Assembly: GCF_900545795.1 (NCBI RefSeq)
Contig: NZ_URAR01000001.1
Span: 124,001 to 188,000, forward strand
DNA length: 64,000 nucleotides
From: an uncultured Veillonella sp.
GTDB lineage: Bacteria > Bacillota > Negativicutes > Veillonellales > Veillonellaceae
Reading direction: 5' to 3'
The notes below the pieces were generated by a model. The model was not told the DNA's origin, ran no database searches, and saw only the letters and a list, made by a program, of their open reading frames with translations. Positions 1-8,468 of the stretch are shown here, piece by piece (the stretch's first letter is position 1; every line of letters starts with the position of its first letter). Made by a program: the position numbers and the translations under genes.

Positions 1-84
1 GACTTCTTTAAGGGCAATCAACATACTCATGTAGATGAAACATGGGTACTAAAAATACATACTCTTAATAGCCACTTCGGCTAA
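1..84 (+). CDS. C-terminal 27 codons of an unidentified gene
   Basis: Frame 1 is open from the left edge to a TAA at 82-84 and ends in the residues KIHTLNSHFG; the other two plus frames stop within about 35 bases. A good ribosome binding site for the next gene follows after 17 bases, so this is probably the end of an upstream gene in the same operon. Because UbiX-like and LpdD-like genes lie downstream, a UbiD-type decarboxylase would be a natural occupant, but the fragment is too short to assign a family. Confidence 0.35.
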   Translation, partial: DFFKGNQHTHVDETWVLKIHTLNSHFG

Positions 85-114
85 GAAATTAACTATTAAT
101 CGAGGAGTGATTCC

Positions 115-1500
115 ATGTCAAAACATAAACGACTCATCGGATTAATTACAGGTCTCTTATTAGGTCTCATTGTATATTTAATCCCTATTGCCGACCTCGC
201 AGCCCCTGGCCATATTTGTCTCGCCTTATCGCTCATGACCGTTGTATTTTGGGCCTTTGGTGTAGCTCAACCAGGCTATGTATCCGGTCTTTACTTAGTT
301 TTATTAGCTGTCTTAGATGTAGCCCCTAAAACACTCATTTTCTCCACCTGGAACACATCTATGATGTATCTCATCATCGGCGCCTATTTAATTGCCACCG
401 CTGTAAAAGAATCAGGTCTAGGTGAACGCATTGCATATTGGTATATATCAAAATACGTAACTAATTTCAATAGCATTATTATTTCTATTTTCGTGCTCAC
501 CTTTATCCTATCACTCTTAATCCCACATCCATGGCCTCGTGCCTTTCTCATCATGTCAGTTATGGCCGTCGTAATAAAAAGTGCTAATATGCCCAAAGAA
601 GATGCCATTAAAATTGGCTTCACCGTATTTACAGCGTCAATTCCTGTATCCATGATTTTCTTAACCGGTGATGCTTCAATCAATCCACTAGCAGCTCAAT
701 ATGCGCAACCTGTAGAAGTAGGCTGGCTTATGTGGTTCGAAGTTATGGGCGTCCCTATGATTTTAACTAGCATTGTGACGATGCTTATGATTATGTTCAT
801 GTTCAAACCAACTCAACCGGTACAGATTAACCAAGCTGATATTACCCAAAAGCGTGCTGAAATTGGGCCTATGAAGGGTATAGAAAAACGTACAGCTTTT
901 TGGGTGGTACTAGCCATCATTCTGTGGATGACAGACTCCATTCACGGCATTGATATTGGTTGGGTAACACTTTTTATTGCAGTCATGATGGCTATGCCTA
1001 AAATTGGTGATGTTCTTACACCTGCTAGTTGGAGTGCCGTCCCTGTACAAACCTTATTATTCTTAACTGCTGCTGTTGCTATTGGCCGCGTAGGGGCACA
1101 AACAGGAATGAATGCGTGGCTAGCACAAACCTTATTGCCGTCATTCGTACCAGAGAATATCTTCATTTTAGCTGCCTTTGTTACACTCATTGCCATTGTA
1201 ATTCACTTGTGCTTTGGCAGTGTTATTGCCGTTATGGGTATTGTTATTCCTGCCATGTTAGCTTTTACCGAAGCCCTAGGCATCAATCCTATTATCCCTG
1301 TTATGGTTGCTTACACAGCCATCAACGCTCACTTTATCTTGCCATTCCACAATCTAGCTATCCTCGTTGGGGCGGGGGAAGAAAATGGCATGTATAGTGA
1401 AAAGGAATGTATCAAATTCGGTCTTCCTTATACACTTGTTCTCTTTATTATTACTTGCTTATTTGAAGTCCCTTGGTGGAAAGTTATCGGATTGTGGTAG
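115..1500 (+). CDS. DASS-family (SLC13) anion/dicarboxylate transporter
   Basis: A 461-residue protein that is almost entirely hydrophobic helices, about 11-12 predicted membrane segments, as in the divalent anion:sodium symporter (DASS) family. These carry di- and tricarboxylates or sulfate across the inner membrane, usually with sodium. Family-like features are an early amphipathic loop (WNTSMMYLIIGAYLIATA) and a late re-entrant segment with small residues (IPVMVAYTAINAHFILPFHN). GAGGAG at 102-107 lies 7 bases before the ATG. It is followed on the same strand by ubiX and lpdD-like genes, so an aromatic or other carboxylate substrate is possible, but the substrate cannot be read from the sequence. 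A second DASS protein lies at 34300-35712. Confidence 0.8.
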   Translation: MSKHKRLIGLITGLLLGLIVYLIPIADLAAPGHICLALSLMTVVFWAFGVAQPGYVSGLYLVLLAVLDVAPKTLIFSTWNTSMMYLIIGAYLIATAVKESGLGERIAYWYISKYVTNFNSIIISIFVLTFILSLLIPHPWPRAFLIMSVMAVVIKSANMPKEDAIKIGFTVFTASIPVSMIFLTGDASINPLAAQYAQPVEVGWLMWFEVMGVPMILTSIVTMLMIMFMFKPTQPVQINQADITQKRAEIGPMKGIEKRTAFWVVLAIILWMTDSIHGIDIGWVTLFIAVMMAMPKIGDVLTPASWSAVPVQTLLFLTAAVAIGRVGAQTGMNAWLAQTLLPSFVPENIFILAAFVTLIAIVIHLCFGSVIAVMGIVIPAMLAFTEALGINPIIPVMVAYTAINAHFILPFHNLAILVGAGEENGMYSEKECIKFGLPYTLVLFIITCLFEVPWWKVIGLW

Positions 1501-1709
1501 TATAACCATACCCTTGATCTTAGATTGACATACTACTATTAGCGTTTGTCTAAAATAGCAGTTGCAAAGCTACTTATCTATTAATCATAGGTCTAAGTAC
1601 TACTATCAAGCATAAACTAACTTTCTATTATTCAACTTAAAACAAAGGGCCCCATAAAGCATAAAAATGATTTCAAATCTATAATTTTGTATTTATTTTG
1701 GAGGTTATT

Positions 1710-2270
1710 ATGCGTCTTATCGTTGGTATTTCCGGTGCTAGTGGTGTAATTTTAGGCTATCATATGCTCAAAGCATTAAAACTCATTCCCCACATAGAAA
1801 CACATCTTATCATCACTGAAGGGGCGGCTCTTAATTTTTCTTGCGAAACAAATTTAACACTAGAAGACGTTAAAGCCGAAGCCGATGTAGTATATGCAAA
1901 TAACAATTTAGGCGCCGCTATTTCTAGCGGTTCGTACAAAACTGATGGCATGGTCATCATCCCTTGCAGTATGAAAAGTCTATCTGGTATCGCCAATGGT
2001 TACGCTGATAATCTCCTCAATCGAGCTGCTGATGTTTGTTTAAAAGAAAATCGCAAAGTAGTTATCGTTCCACGAGAAATACCCTTAAGCCGTATTCATT
2101 TAAAAAACATGAGTACACTGGCTGAATATGGCGTCTCCATCGTGCCGCCATTGCTAACGTTTTACAACAATTCAAATTCTGTGGAAAAGCAAATCCAACA
2201 TATTATTGGCAAAGTTCTTATGCAATTTGGAATAGACTATAAGGAATTCGTTCCTTGGGAAGGCATGTAA
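1710..2270 (+). CDS. ubiX: UbiX-family flavin prenyltransferase
   Basis: A 186-residue flavoprotein of the UbiX/Pad1/LpdB family. The family attaches a dimethylallyl group to FMN, giving the prenylated-FMN cofactor of UbiD-type decarboxylases. The N-terminal flavin motif GISGASGVILGYHML, the central IIPCSMKSLSGIANGYADNL and the C-terminal VPREIPLSRIHLKNM and PPLLTFY blocks follow the family pattern. An in-frame TTG at 1698 lies inside the ribosome binding site; GGAGG at 1700-1704 places the start at the ATG at 1710. Only 4 bases separate it from the LpdD-like gene, so the two are probably cotranslated. No UbiD decarboxylase is visible; it could lie left of the window. Confidence 0.85.
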   Translation: MRLIVGISGASGVILGYHMLKALKLIPHIETHLIITEGAALNFSCETNLTLEDVKAEADVVYANNNLGAAISSGSYKTDGMVIIPCSMKSLSGIANGYADNLLNRAADVCLKENRKVVIVPREIPLSRIHLKNMSTLAEYGVSIVPPLLTFYNNSNSVEKQIQHIIGKVLMQFGIDYKEFVPWEGM

Positions 2271-2274
2271 TCTT

Positions 2275-2790
2275 ATGAGCACAGTAAAGCAATTCTCAAA
2301 TATCCAAGAACAAGTTTCAAGCCTATCAAAACAATCTGAGCTTACGCCTACGACTCCTACAACACCTTTAAAATCACTTATTACACAACACTTTAACTTT
2401 GGAGACGCCCCTTATCATATATATGGTACAGCCACTATTATAGGGGATGATCTAATCCTCGCTATAGGAGGCAGTGAGGGACCACACATCGGAGCCGTTG
2501 CGGTAGGAACACCTTGTACTAGCTGGACCCCAGGCAAAGAGCGCACAGCAACTGCCTCAATCATCTGTGTGCAAGGACATATGGATGATACCTTAGCACG
2601 TCAAGGCGCCTTGCAATTAGCAGCAGCTCTAAATACTACGGTTACAGTAACAACTGGCATCCATTTAGATGATGCTAGCCTTGAAGATATTAAAATCTTA
2701 TCTAATAATTTTAACCAATTCATAGAGCAAGTTAAAACCTGGGCTCTAAGCCTCTCTCTATATCCGACTAAGAAAAAATTGCTCATTTAA
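2275..2790 (+). CDS. lpdD: LpdD-like protein (prenylated-flavin decarboxylase accessory)
   Basis: A 171-residue soluble protein. Residues about 60-150 carry GGSEGPHIGAVAVGTP, a GHMDDTLARQGALQLAAAL block and TTGIHLDDASLEDI. I recognise this pattern from the LpdD-like domain found beside LpdB (UbiX) and LpdC (UbiD) in gallate-type hydroxyarylic acid decarboxylases, where it is thought to help load the prenylated flavin. The first 35 residues are low-complexity (S, T, Q, P) and outside the domain. Its position directly after ubiX supports the call. The identification rests on motif memory and context; the exact biochemical role in this organism is inferred. Confidence 0.65.
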   Translation: MSTVKQFSNIQEQVSSLSKQSELTPTTPTTPLKSLITQHFNFGDAPYHIYGTATIIGDDLILAIGGSEGPHIGAVAVGTPCTSWTPGKERTATASIICVQGHMDDTLARQGALQLAAALNTTVTVTTGIHLDDASLEDIKILSNNFNQFIEQVKTWALSLSLYPTKKKLLI

Positions 2791-3157
2791 ACTAATTCAT
2801 CCAGCGACCAAATTGCAGAAAAAATTTCTTAACTCATCTATATTTTAAAGATTCATTATTTTATATTTTTAAATTTCTAGCATTCTATATTTTTGTCCTT
2901 ATTACACAACTCTTTAAAAATTTCCTATACAATATGTTTCCTATAAAGTTCCTATTACACTTTATTCCATTTAAAATTCCTATTACAATTTATTCCATTA
3001 CAAAGCGAAACGGTAACCTATCCAACGACTAGGTTACCGTTTCTTACTATGTTAAGGAGAGTTTCGTATTAACTTAGAAAGTCTCTAGATTAATACCATC
3101 TATTAGTACCACCAATATTGTGGATAGGTATAAGGTGTTGTATGAGCTACGACCGTT
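2791..3157. other. AT-rich convergent intergenic region
   Basis: No gene is seen between the LpdD-like gene and metY, which converge here. It is very AT-rich and holds two imperfect copies of a 23-24 bp direct repeat (2949-2972 and 2977-3000, both containing TTCCTATTACA and TTTATTCCATT), followed by the hairpin annotated at 3008-3042. Confidence 0.6.
3008..3042. terminator. Hairpin terminator between convergent genes
   Basis: A perfect 13-bp stem (AAACGGTAACCTA at 3008-3020 and its complement at 3030-3042) encloses a 9-base loop. It lies 115 bases after the metY stop on the minus strand and 217 bases after the LpdD-like gene on the plus strand. T-rich flanks exist on both strands but are not long, so it may serve both directions. 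Confidence 0.65.
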
Positions 3158-4435
3158 TTATACGTGCTCCAAAGCTTGTGCCAAATCATCAATTAAATCC
3201 TCCACATTTTCAATCCCTACAGATACGCGAATCATATCTGGACTTACGCCAGCAGATTTCTGTTCTTCTTCATTTAGCTGTGCATGAGTTGTACTCGATG
3301 GATGAATTACTAAGGATTTAGCATCCCCCACATTGGCCAAATTAGAGAATATCTGTAATGCATCAACAAACTTAATGCCTTCTTCCTTACCGCCTTTTAT
3401 GCCAAAAGTAAAGATAGAGCCAACGCCTTTTGGATAATATGTATCGGCTAAGGCTTTATATTTACTAGTTGCCAGCTCTGGATAATTAACCCAGGCTACT
3501 TTAGGATGATTTACTAAGAAATCAATAATTTTACGCGTATTTTCTACATGTCGTTCTACACGTAAGGACAAGGTCTCAATGCCTTGAAGAATCAACCAAG
3601 CAGCCAATGGAGTTAAGGCAGCTCCTGTATCGCGCAATAATTGAGCACGCACTTTCACAGTAAATGGAATTGGTAAATCGCCATATACTAAGCCATTATA
3701 ATGTATATCTCCAGCAACAAAGTCAGGGTAGCGACCACTGGCTTTGTAATCAAATTGACCACTTTCCACAATAACACCTGCAATCGTAGTTCCATGACCA
3801 CCTAAGAACTTAGTAGCGGAATGAACAACTACATCAGCACCATGTTCAAACGGACGAATCAAATATGGCGTGCCAAATGTATTATCAACAATAAGAATAA
3901 TGCCATGCTTATGGGCAATATCAGCCACTGCTTTAATGTCGATTAAGTTAATATTGGGGTTGCCTATGGATTCAATGTAAATAGCCTTAGTCTTATCATC
4001 AATACCTGCTTCAAAAGCACTTAAATCATCAGGATCAACAAATTTAGTGGTAATACCAAAACGTGGTAAAGTAGCACTAAATAAATTATATGTACCACCA
4101 TACAAAGTAGAGGCTGCCACAATATTATCACCTGTACCTGCTACATTTTGAATCGCATAAGTAATCGCCGCTGAGCCAGAGCCTACGGATAAGGCCCCAG
4201 CACCACCTTCAAGAGCGGCTACACGCTTTTCTAATACATCGTTTGTTGGGGTACCAAGACGAGAATAAATAGCCCCTGGATCGCGAAGTGCAAAACGGTC
4301 AGCAGCTTGCTGTGCATCTTTAAATACATAGCTAGTAGTTTGGTGAATTGGCACCGCACGTGCGCCTGTTTCGTCGATAACTTGACCTTCATGTAATTGA
4401 ATTGTTTCGAATTTATACTGTTTGTTGTTGCTCAT
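3158..4435 (-). CDS. metY: O-acetylhomoserine aminocarboxypropyltransferase (sulfhydrylase)
   Basis: A 425-residue PLP enzyme of the Cys/Met metabolism family that makes homocysteine from O-acetylhomoserine and sulfide. The MetY type is recognised from the N-terminus (FETIQLHEGQ, then QTTSYVF), the SVGSGSAAITYA cofactor region, the DNTFGTPYL strand and the PLP-lysine motif HSATKFLGGHGT near residue 210. The length of about 425 separates it from the shorter MetB/MetC enzymes near 380. AGGAGAG precedes the ATG. It follows metA on the same strand with a 144-base gap, so both probably respond to the T-box leader upstream of metA, giving a direct-sulfhydrylation methionine route. Confidence 0.92.
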   Translation of the reverse strand: MSNNKQYKFETIQLHEGQVIDETGARAVPIHQTTSYVFKDAQQAADRFALRDPGAIYSRLGTPTNDVLEKRVAALEGGAGALSVGSGSAAITYAIQNVAGTGDNIVAASTLYGGTYNLFSATLPRFGITTKFVDPDDLSAFEAGIDDKTKAIYIESIGNPNINLIDIKAVADIAHKHGIILIVDNTFGTPYLIRPFEHGADVVVHSATKFLGGHGTTIAGVIVESGQFDYKASGRYPDFVAGDIHYNGLVYGDLPIPFTVKVRAQLLRDTGAALTPLAAWLILQGIETLSLRVERHVENTRKIIDFLVNHPKVAWVNYPELATSKYKALADTYYPKGVGSIFTFGIKGGKEEGIKFVDALQIFSNLANVGDAKSLVIHPSSTTHAQLNEEEQKSAGVSPDMIRVSVGIENVEDLIDDLAQALEHV

Positions 4436-4579
4436 AATTAATCTCTCCTCTTTCTCAATAGGCTTCTCACACCTAATATCAATCTGTCTAGCCTCTCCGG
4501 ATCTCTCAGGTCCCTCATTGAAGCATATATTTTTACCCTTTACTTCTCCCCCAACGTGTCCTTACGGATTACTACGATA

Positions 4580-5518
4580 CTATGTAATTTGTGTCTTCAT
4601 TTTTTGAATTTGTTCAATAATATATGGTGTTTCCTGATACACATAGTAATTTAACCAATTTGTAAATAATAAAGTACCTGTAGAGCGCCAGCGCACAATC
4701 GGCTCTTTAGTAGGATCGTCATCTGGATAATAATGTTCTGGTACATCAATCTCTAAGCCCAAGGCTACATCACGTTCATATTCTCGCTGCAAAGTGTCAC
4801 GGTCATATTCAGAATGGCCAAATACAAAAATATGCTTATTGTCCAAGCTTCTCACCACTGAAGCTCCCGTCTGCTTAGAATCAGCTAAAATTTCTAAATT
4901 TTCATTAGCTCTAATTAACTCACTACTCACCGTTGTATGTCTTGAATGAGGCATATAGAAAACCTCATCCATCCCCCTAAGAATCATGGGCCGTGAATTA
5001 TGTACCTCATTTTCAAAAACTCCAAAGAGTTTCTTTGGTAGCAATTCCTTATCAATACCAAAGTGATAATAAATACCAGCCTGCGCCCCCCAACAGATAT
5101 ATAAAGTAGAGTACACATTAGTTTTGCTCCACTCCATAATTTCTACGAGCTCTGGCCAATAGTTTACTTTCTCAAAAGGCATTAACTCTACAGGTGCCCC
5201 GGTTATAATCATGCCATCAAAAAACTCTGATTTTATATCCTCAAAGGTTCTGTAAAATGATGTCAAATGCTCCTCTGATGTATTAAGGGCTTTATGGCTT
5301 GCCATGTGCAGTAAGGTAATGTTTAATTGTAATGGCGTATTACTTAAGGCTCTTAATAATTGTGTTTCCGTCGTTTCCTTAGTAGGCATCAAATTGACTA
5401 TTAAGATTTTTAAAGGCCGTATATCCTGTGACTCCGCTCTTACAGAGTCCATAACAAATATATTTTCCTTTGCCAGTTTTGCAATCGCCGGTAAATCCTT
5501 TACCACTGTAATAGGCAT
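4580..5518 (-). CDS. metA: Homoserine O-acyltransferase, probably acetyl-CoA-specific
   Basis: A 313-residue MetA-family enzyme activating homoserine for methionine synthesis. The start MPITVVKDLPAI and ENIFVMD block are typical, with the nucleophile cysteine in YICWGAQAGIYYHFGI and the His-x-Glu pair in FGHSEYDRDTL. In this family the residue after TGAPV is Gly in succinyl-CoA enzymes and Glu in acetyl-CoA enzymes; here it is Glu (TGAPVELMPFE), so O-acetylhomoserine is the predicted product, matching metY downstream. An upstream TTG at 5533 is in frame, but GGAGGTG at 5524-5530 fits the ATG at 5518. Regulation is by the T-box at about 5777-6134. Confidence 0.92.
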   Translation of the reverse strand: MPITVVKDLPAIAKLAKENIFVMDSVRAESQDIRPLKILIVNLMPTKETTETQLLRALSNTPLQLNITLLHMASHKALNTSEEHLTSFYRTFEDIKSEFFDGMIITGAPVELMPFEKVNYWPELVEIMEWSKTNVYSTLYICWGAQAGIYYHFGIDKELLPKKLFGVFENEVHNSRPMILRGMDEVFYMPHSRHTTVSSELIRANENLEILADSKQTGASVVRSLDNKHIFVFGHSEYDRDTLQREYERDVALGLEIDVPEHYYPDDDPTKEPIVRWRSTGTLLFTNWLNYYVYQETPYIIEQIQKMKTQIT

Positions 5519-5776
5519 TCCATCACCTCCCAATTCCCTTATATATCACTACTCGTTCATCCCAAATCTCTTTTTTCTCAAGTTGTTTTTATAACTTTCA
5601 GTCTTTTTCTCCTGTCCTTTTGGTTTATTATTCTTCTCATACCTTTTTAATTTTCTATTGCTCAAATTCTTTTTTGAATTCTTCCTTTTTCTACTCTCCC
5701 TTTTTCTGCTCTCCCTTTTTTCTCAACCCCTATGGCCTCAATCTTCTACCTATCGCCTCCTAATTTGCTATATAAA
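5519..5776 (-). other. Purine-rich metA mRNA leader downstream of the T-box
   Basis: About 250 bases separate the T-box terminator from the metA start. On the plus strand this stretch is strongly pyrimidine-biased, so the mRNA is purine-rich. It includes two adjacent 15-base near-repeats (5684-5698 and 5699-5713, differing at one base) and part of a third. No ORF with a ribosome binding site is seen in it. Confidence 0.5.
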
Positions 5777-6134
5777 AAAACGTCCTCACTCATCAGTATG
5801 AACAAGGACGCTGTATAAACGTGTTACCACCTTGATTTAAGTATATTTCACAATATACTCCTCAACCAGTACGACTTATGAATATAAATGACTCCATAAG
5901 TTTATACTGTGGCATTATAACGGTTGCATCCGCCGAGACTAAAGCTTGCGCATTCCACCTCGGTTACTCCAAGACCATTTTCATCGCATTCCCTTGCATC
6001 CCCTTTCACCTTACGGGACTCTCTGTAGCAGTTTCCTGCGAATACTTATCTCTTCATCGTCTTTACTGTATGCTATTATCAAACCATCACACTATGTGAG
6101 CTTTGCTTGAACTGCACTAGTTGATTTACTTGAT
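5774..6134 (-). promoter_or_regulatory. T-box riboswitch controlling metA-metY
   Basis: Read on the minus strand, the leader carries stem I elements (GATGAAGAGATAAGTA near 6045-6060; CAGAGAGTCC with GTAAGGTGAAAGGG as the distal part), the conserved T-box sequence AAGGTGGTAACACG (5820-5833), and a terminator hairpin CGTCCT/AGGACG (5781-5810) followed by seven T residues. T-box leaders bind uncharged tRNA and then form an antiterminator. The base of stem I can pair as AAGAC with GTCTT, which places an AUG triplet (5976-5978) in the specifier position after GAAA. That suggests sensing of tRNA-Met, in line with the methionine genes downstream. Confidence 0.85.
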
Positions 6135-6140
6135 GTAGTA

Positions 6141-6169
6141 ACTATACCAATGTGACCTTCAAGTGTCAA
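6141..6169 (-). promoter_or_regulatory. Sigma70-type promoter of the metA T-box transcript
   Basis: On the minus strand a consensus -35 TTGACA (6164-6169) and -10 TATAGT (6141-6146) are separated by exactly 17 bases. Transcription would start near 6134, about 70 bases before the first recognisable T-box element. Confidence 0.75.
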
Positions 6170-6430
6170 CACTCATTTTACTTCATTCCACTCACAAAAG
6201 ACTTGAAAACTATCGTAAATAATATAGTACCATTTTTACAAAAGACTCTATTTTTAACTTAAAACACTGTATTAAAGGCATTCTTTCTTCAGTTGAATCT
6301 TGAAATACTCTTCATAGGTATAGGCATAAACTATAACAACTGATTAAGAACAACTATATTCATGTACTCTCACTAAGAACAAAACCTAATAAATTCACCA
6401 AGCACAAAATTCAATAAATTGGCAAAACAA
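6170..6430. other. Intergenic region between metA promoter and atp terminator
   Basis: AT-rich sequence without a supported gene. Around 6385-6425 the words AATAAATTCACCAAGCACAA and AATTCAATAAATTGGCAAAA form a weak repeat. Nothing else is recognised. Confidence 0.4.
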
Positions 6431-6455
6431 AAAGGACTGCACAATGCAGTCCTTT
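6431..6455 (-). terminator. Terminator of the atp operon
   Basis: A perfect 11-bp stem (AAAGGACTGCA, 6431-6441; complement 6445-6455) with a 3-base loop. On the minus strand it is followed by TTTTTGTTTT, the pattern of an intrinsic terminator, 140 bases after the atpC stop. Confidence 0.85.
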
Positions 6456-6595
6456 CTTTATGTCCATTGACTTTTATAGTAAATTCACTACTAATAATTC
6501 GTCGTTCTCCCCATCACCTAAAGAGATCACAAGTTACAGACACGCCTATTAATCAACTAGCCTCCATAAAAAAGCTAATTAATTCAGTCGCTGTC

Positions 6596-7009
6596 TTATA
6601 CTTTATGTTTTGCCTCAATACGCAAGAGAGCGCGTTCTAAAGCTAAGCGTGCGCGATCAAAGTCTACATCTTCATGATGACTTTTTAAACGCTCTTCCGC
6701 TCTTTCTTTAGCCCGTTCAGCACGATCTACATCAATTTCACTAGGCAGTTCACAATTTGGTGTAACAATGTTAATTTCATCTGGCTTTACATCCATAAAA
6801 CCACCAAAATTAGCAAAGAACAATTGCTCCCCTTCTACAGTATCAATGCGAAGTAGGCCCATGTCTAAAGCAGCAACTAAATTGGCATGTCTTGGTAAAA
6901 TCCCAAGCTCCCCATCTTTAGTGCGTACTACAACGAATTTAGCATCGCCAGAGAATATGGTGCTATCAGGAGTAATCACATTTAAATGGATTTTGCTTTC
7001 GCTACTCAT
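6596..7009 (-). CDS. atpC: F1Fo ATP synthase epsilon subunit
   Basis: A 137-residue subunit of the F1 central stalk, which couples gamma rotation to the c-ring and can inhibit ATP hydrolysis. The N-terminal beta-sandwich starts IHLNVITPDSTIF and contains GELGILPRHANLVAALD; the C-terminal helical hairpin is the ERAKERAEERLKSH and ARLALERALLRIEA region. The length is usual. It is the last gene of the operon, 3 bases after atpD, with GGGGGAATAATTC before the ATG and a terminator behind it. Confidence 0.95.
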   Translation of the reverse strand: MSSESKIHLNVITPDSTIFSGDAKFVVVRTKDGELGILPRHANLVAALDMGLLRIDTVEGEQLFFANFGGFMDVKPDEINIVTPNCELPSEIDVDRAERAKERAEERLKSHHEDVDFDRARLALERALLRIEAKHKV

Positions 7010-7012
7010 GAA

Positions 7013-8437
7013 TTATTCCCCCTTCTCCAACAATTCCTTTCCTTTAGCAACGGCTTCATCAATGGTACCAACCATGTAGAAAGCATTTTCAGGTAAATTA
7101 TCATGTTTACCTTCAAGGATTTCTTTGAAACCACGTAAAGTTTCTTTTAATGGTACATACTTACCAGGGGAACCAGTAAATACTTCAGCTACGAAGAATG
7201 GTTGACTCAAGAAACGTTGAATTTTACGTGCACGAGCAACTGTTAATTTATCATCTTCAGATAATTCTTCCATACCAAGGATGGCGATGATGTCTTGTAA
7301 ATCTTTGTATTTTTGAAGTACTTCTTGTACGCCACGAGCAATTTTGTAATGTTCTTCACCAAGTACTAATGGGTCAAGAATACGGCTTGTGGAGTCAAGT
7401 GGATCCACCGCTGGGTAAATACCGATTTCAGCGATTGAACGAGACAATACTGTAGTTGCATCCAAGTGAGCAAATGTTGCCGCTGGTGCTGGGTCAGTTA
7501 AGTCATCGGCAGGTACGTATACAGCTTGTACAGATGTAATGGAACCTTCTTTTGTAGAAGTAATACGCTCTTGCAATGCCCCTACGTCATTAGCCAAGGT
7601 TGGTTGATAACCTACGGCAGATGGCATACGGCCAAGCAAAGCGGATACTTCAGAACCAGCCTGAATGAAACGGAAAATATTATCTACGAATAACAACACG
7701 TCTTGCTTTTGAACATCACGGAAGTATTCCGCCATAGTAAGACCTGTTAAGGCTACACGCATACGAGCTCCTGGTGGCTCATTCATCTGACCATATACTA
7801 AGGCAGTCTTAGAAATAACGCCAGATTCCTTCATTTCGTTCCAAAGGTCATTACCTTCACGAGTACGTTCACCTACACCGGAGAATACGGAGTAACCACC
7901 ATGTTCTGTAGCGATATTATGGATTAATTCCATGATCAATACCGTTTTACCTACGCCGGCACCACCGAACAAACCGATTTTACCACCTTTTACATAAGGG
8001 GCAATAAGGTCAACGACTTTAATCCCTGTTTCAAGGATAGTTGTTTCTGGTGCTAAATCGTCAAACTTAGGCGCTGGACGATGAATTGGCCATTGTTCAT
8101 CTGCTTTTACAGGTGTGTCATCATGGTCAACAGTTTCACCAAGTACGTTGAAAATACGGCCAAGTACGCCATCACCTACTGGAACAGAAATAGCTGCGCC
8201 AGTATCAACAGCATCCATACCACGAGTAAGGCCATCAGTGGAGCTCATCGCTACGGCACGTACGGTATCATCACCTAAGTGCTGCATAACTTCAACTACA
8301 ATGACTTCTTCCTTACCTTGGTCATCGACTTTTTTAATGTTAATTGCGTTGTAAATAGCTGGTAAGTTCCCCGCCGTGAAGAGAATATCAACTACCGGTC
8401 CAATAACCTGTACAACTTTACCAATATTATTACTCAT
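7013..8437 (-). CDS. atpD: F1Fo ATP synthase beta subunit
   Basis: A 474-residue catalytic subunit of F1. The P-loop GGAGVGKTVLIMELI lies near residue 153, followed by the catalytic GERTREGNDLW block, the Walker B strand DVLLFVDNIFRF, and the AYQPTL-like VGYQPTLANDVG and DELSEEDK-like MEELSEDDKLTVARAR signatures. It forms the alternating hexamer with AtpA and makes ATP at the inner face of the membrane. It lies between atpG (31-base gap) and atpC (3-base gap), a standard order. Confidence 0.97.
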   Translation of the reverse strand: MSNNIGKVVQVIGPVVDILFTAGNLPAIYNAINIKKVDDQGKEEVIVVEVMQHLGDDTVRAVAMSSTDGLTRGMDAVDTGAAISVPVGDGVLGRIFNVLGETVDHDDTPVKADEQWPIHRPAPKFDDLAPETTILETGIKVVDLIAPYVKGGKIGLFGGAGVGKTVLIMELIHNIATEHGGYSVFSGVGERTREGNDLWNEMKESGVISKTALVYGQMNEPPGARMRVALTGLTMAEYFRDVQKQDVLLFVDNIFRFIQAGSEVSALLGRMPSAVGYQPTLANDVGALQERITSTKEGSITSVQAVYVPADDLTDPAPAATFAHLDATTVLSRSIAEIGIYPAVDPLDSTSRILDPLVLGEEHYKIARGVQEVLQKYKDLQDIIAILGMEELSEDDKLTVARARKIQRFLSQPFFVAEVFTGSPGKYVPLKETLRGFKEILEGKHDNLPENAFYMVGTIDEAVAKGKELLEKGE

Positions 8438-8468
8438 TTAAGAGGTCTCTCCTCCTTTATAGTTCTAC

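Noticed and set aside
1029..1397. 122-codon open frame inside the first DASS gene
   Set aside because: It is rich in Cys and Tyr, overlaps a convincing membrane transporter in another frame, and has no ribosome binding site or family pattern.
4422..4607. Small plus-strand open frame between metA and metY
   Set aside because: It lies in the antisense of the intergenic gap with no ribosome binding site or conserved features.
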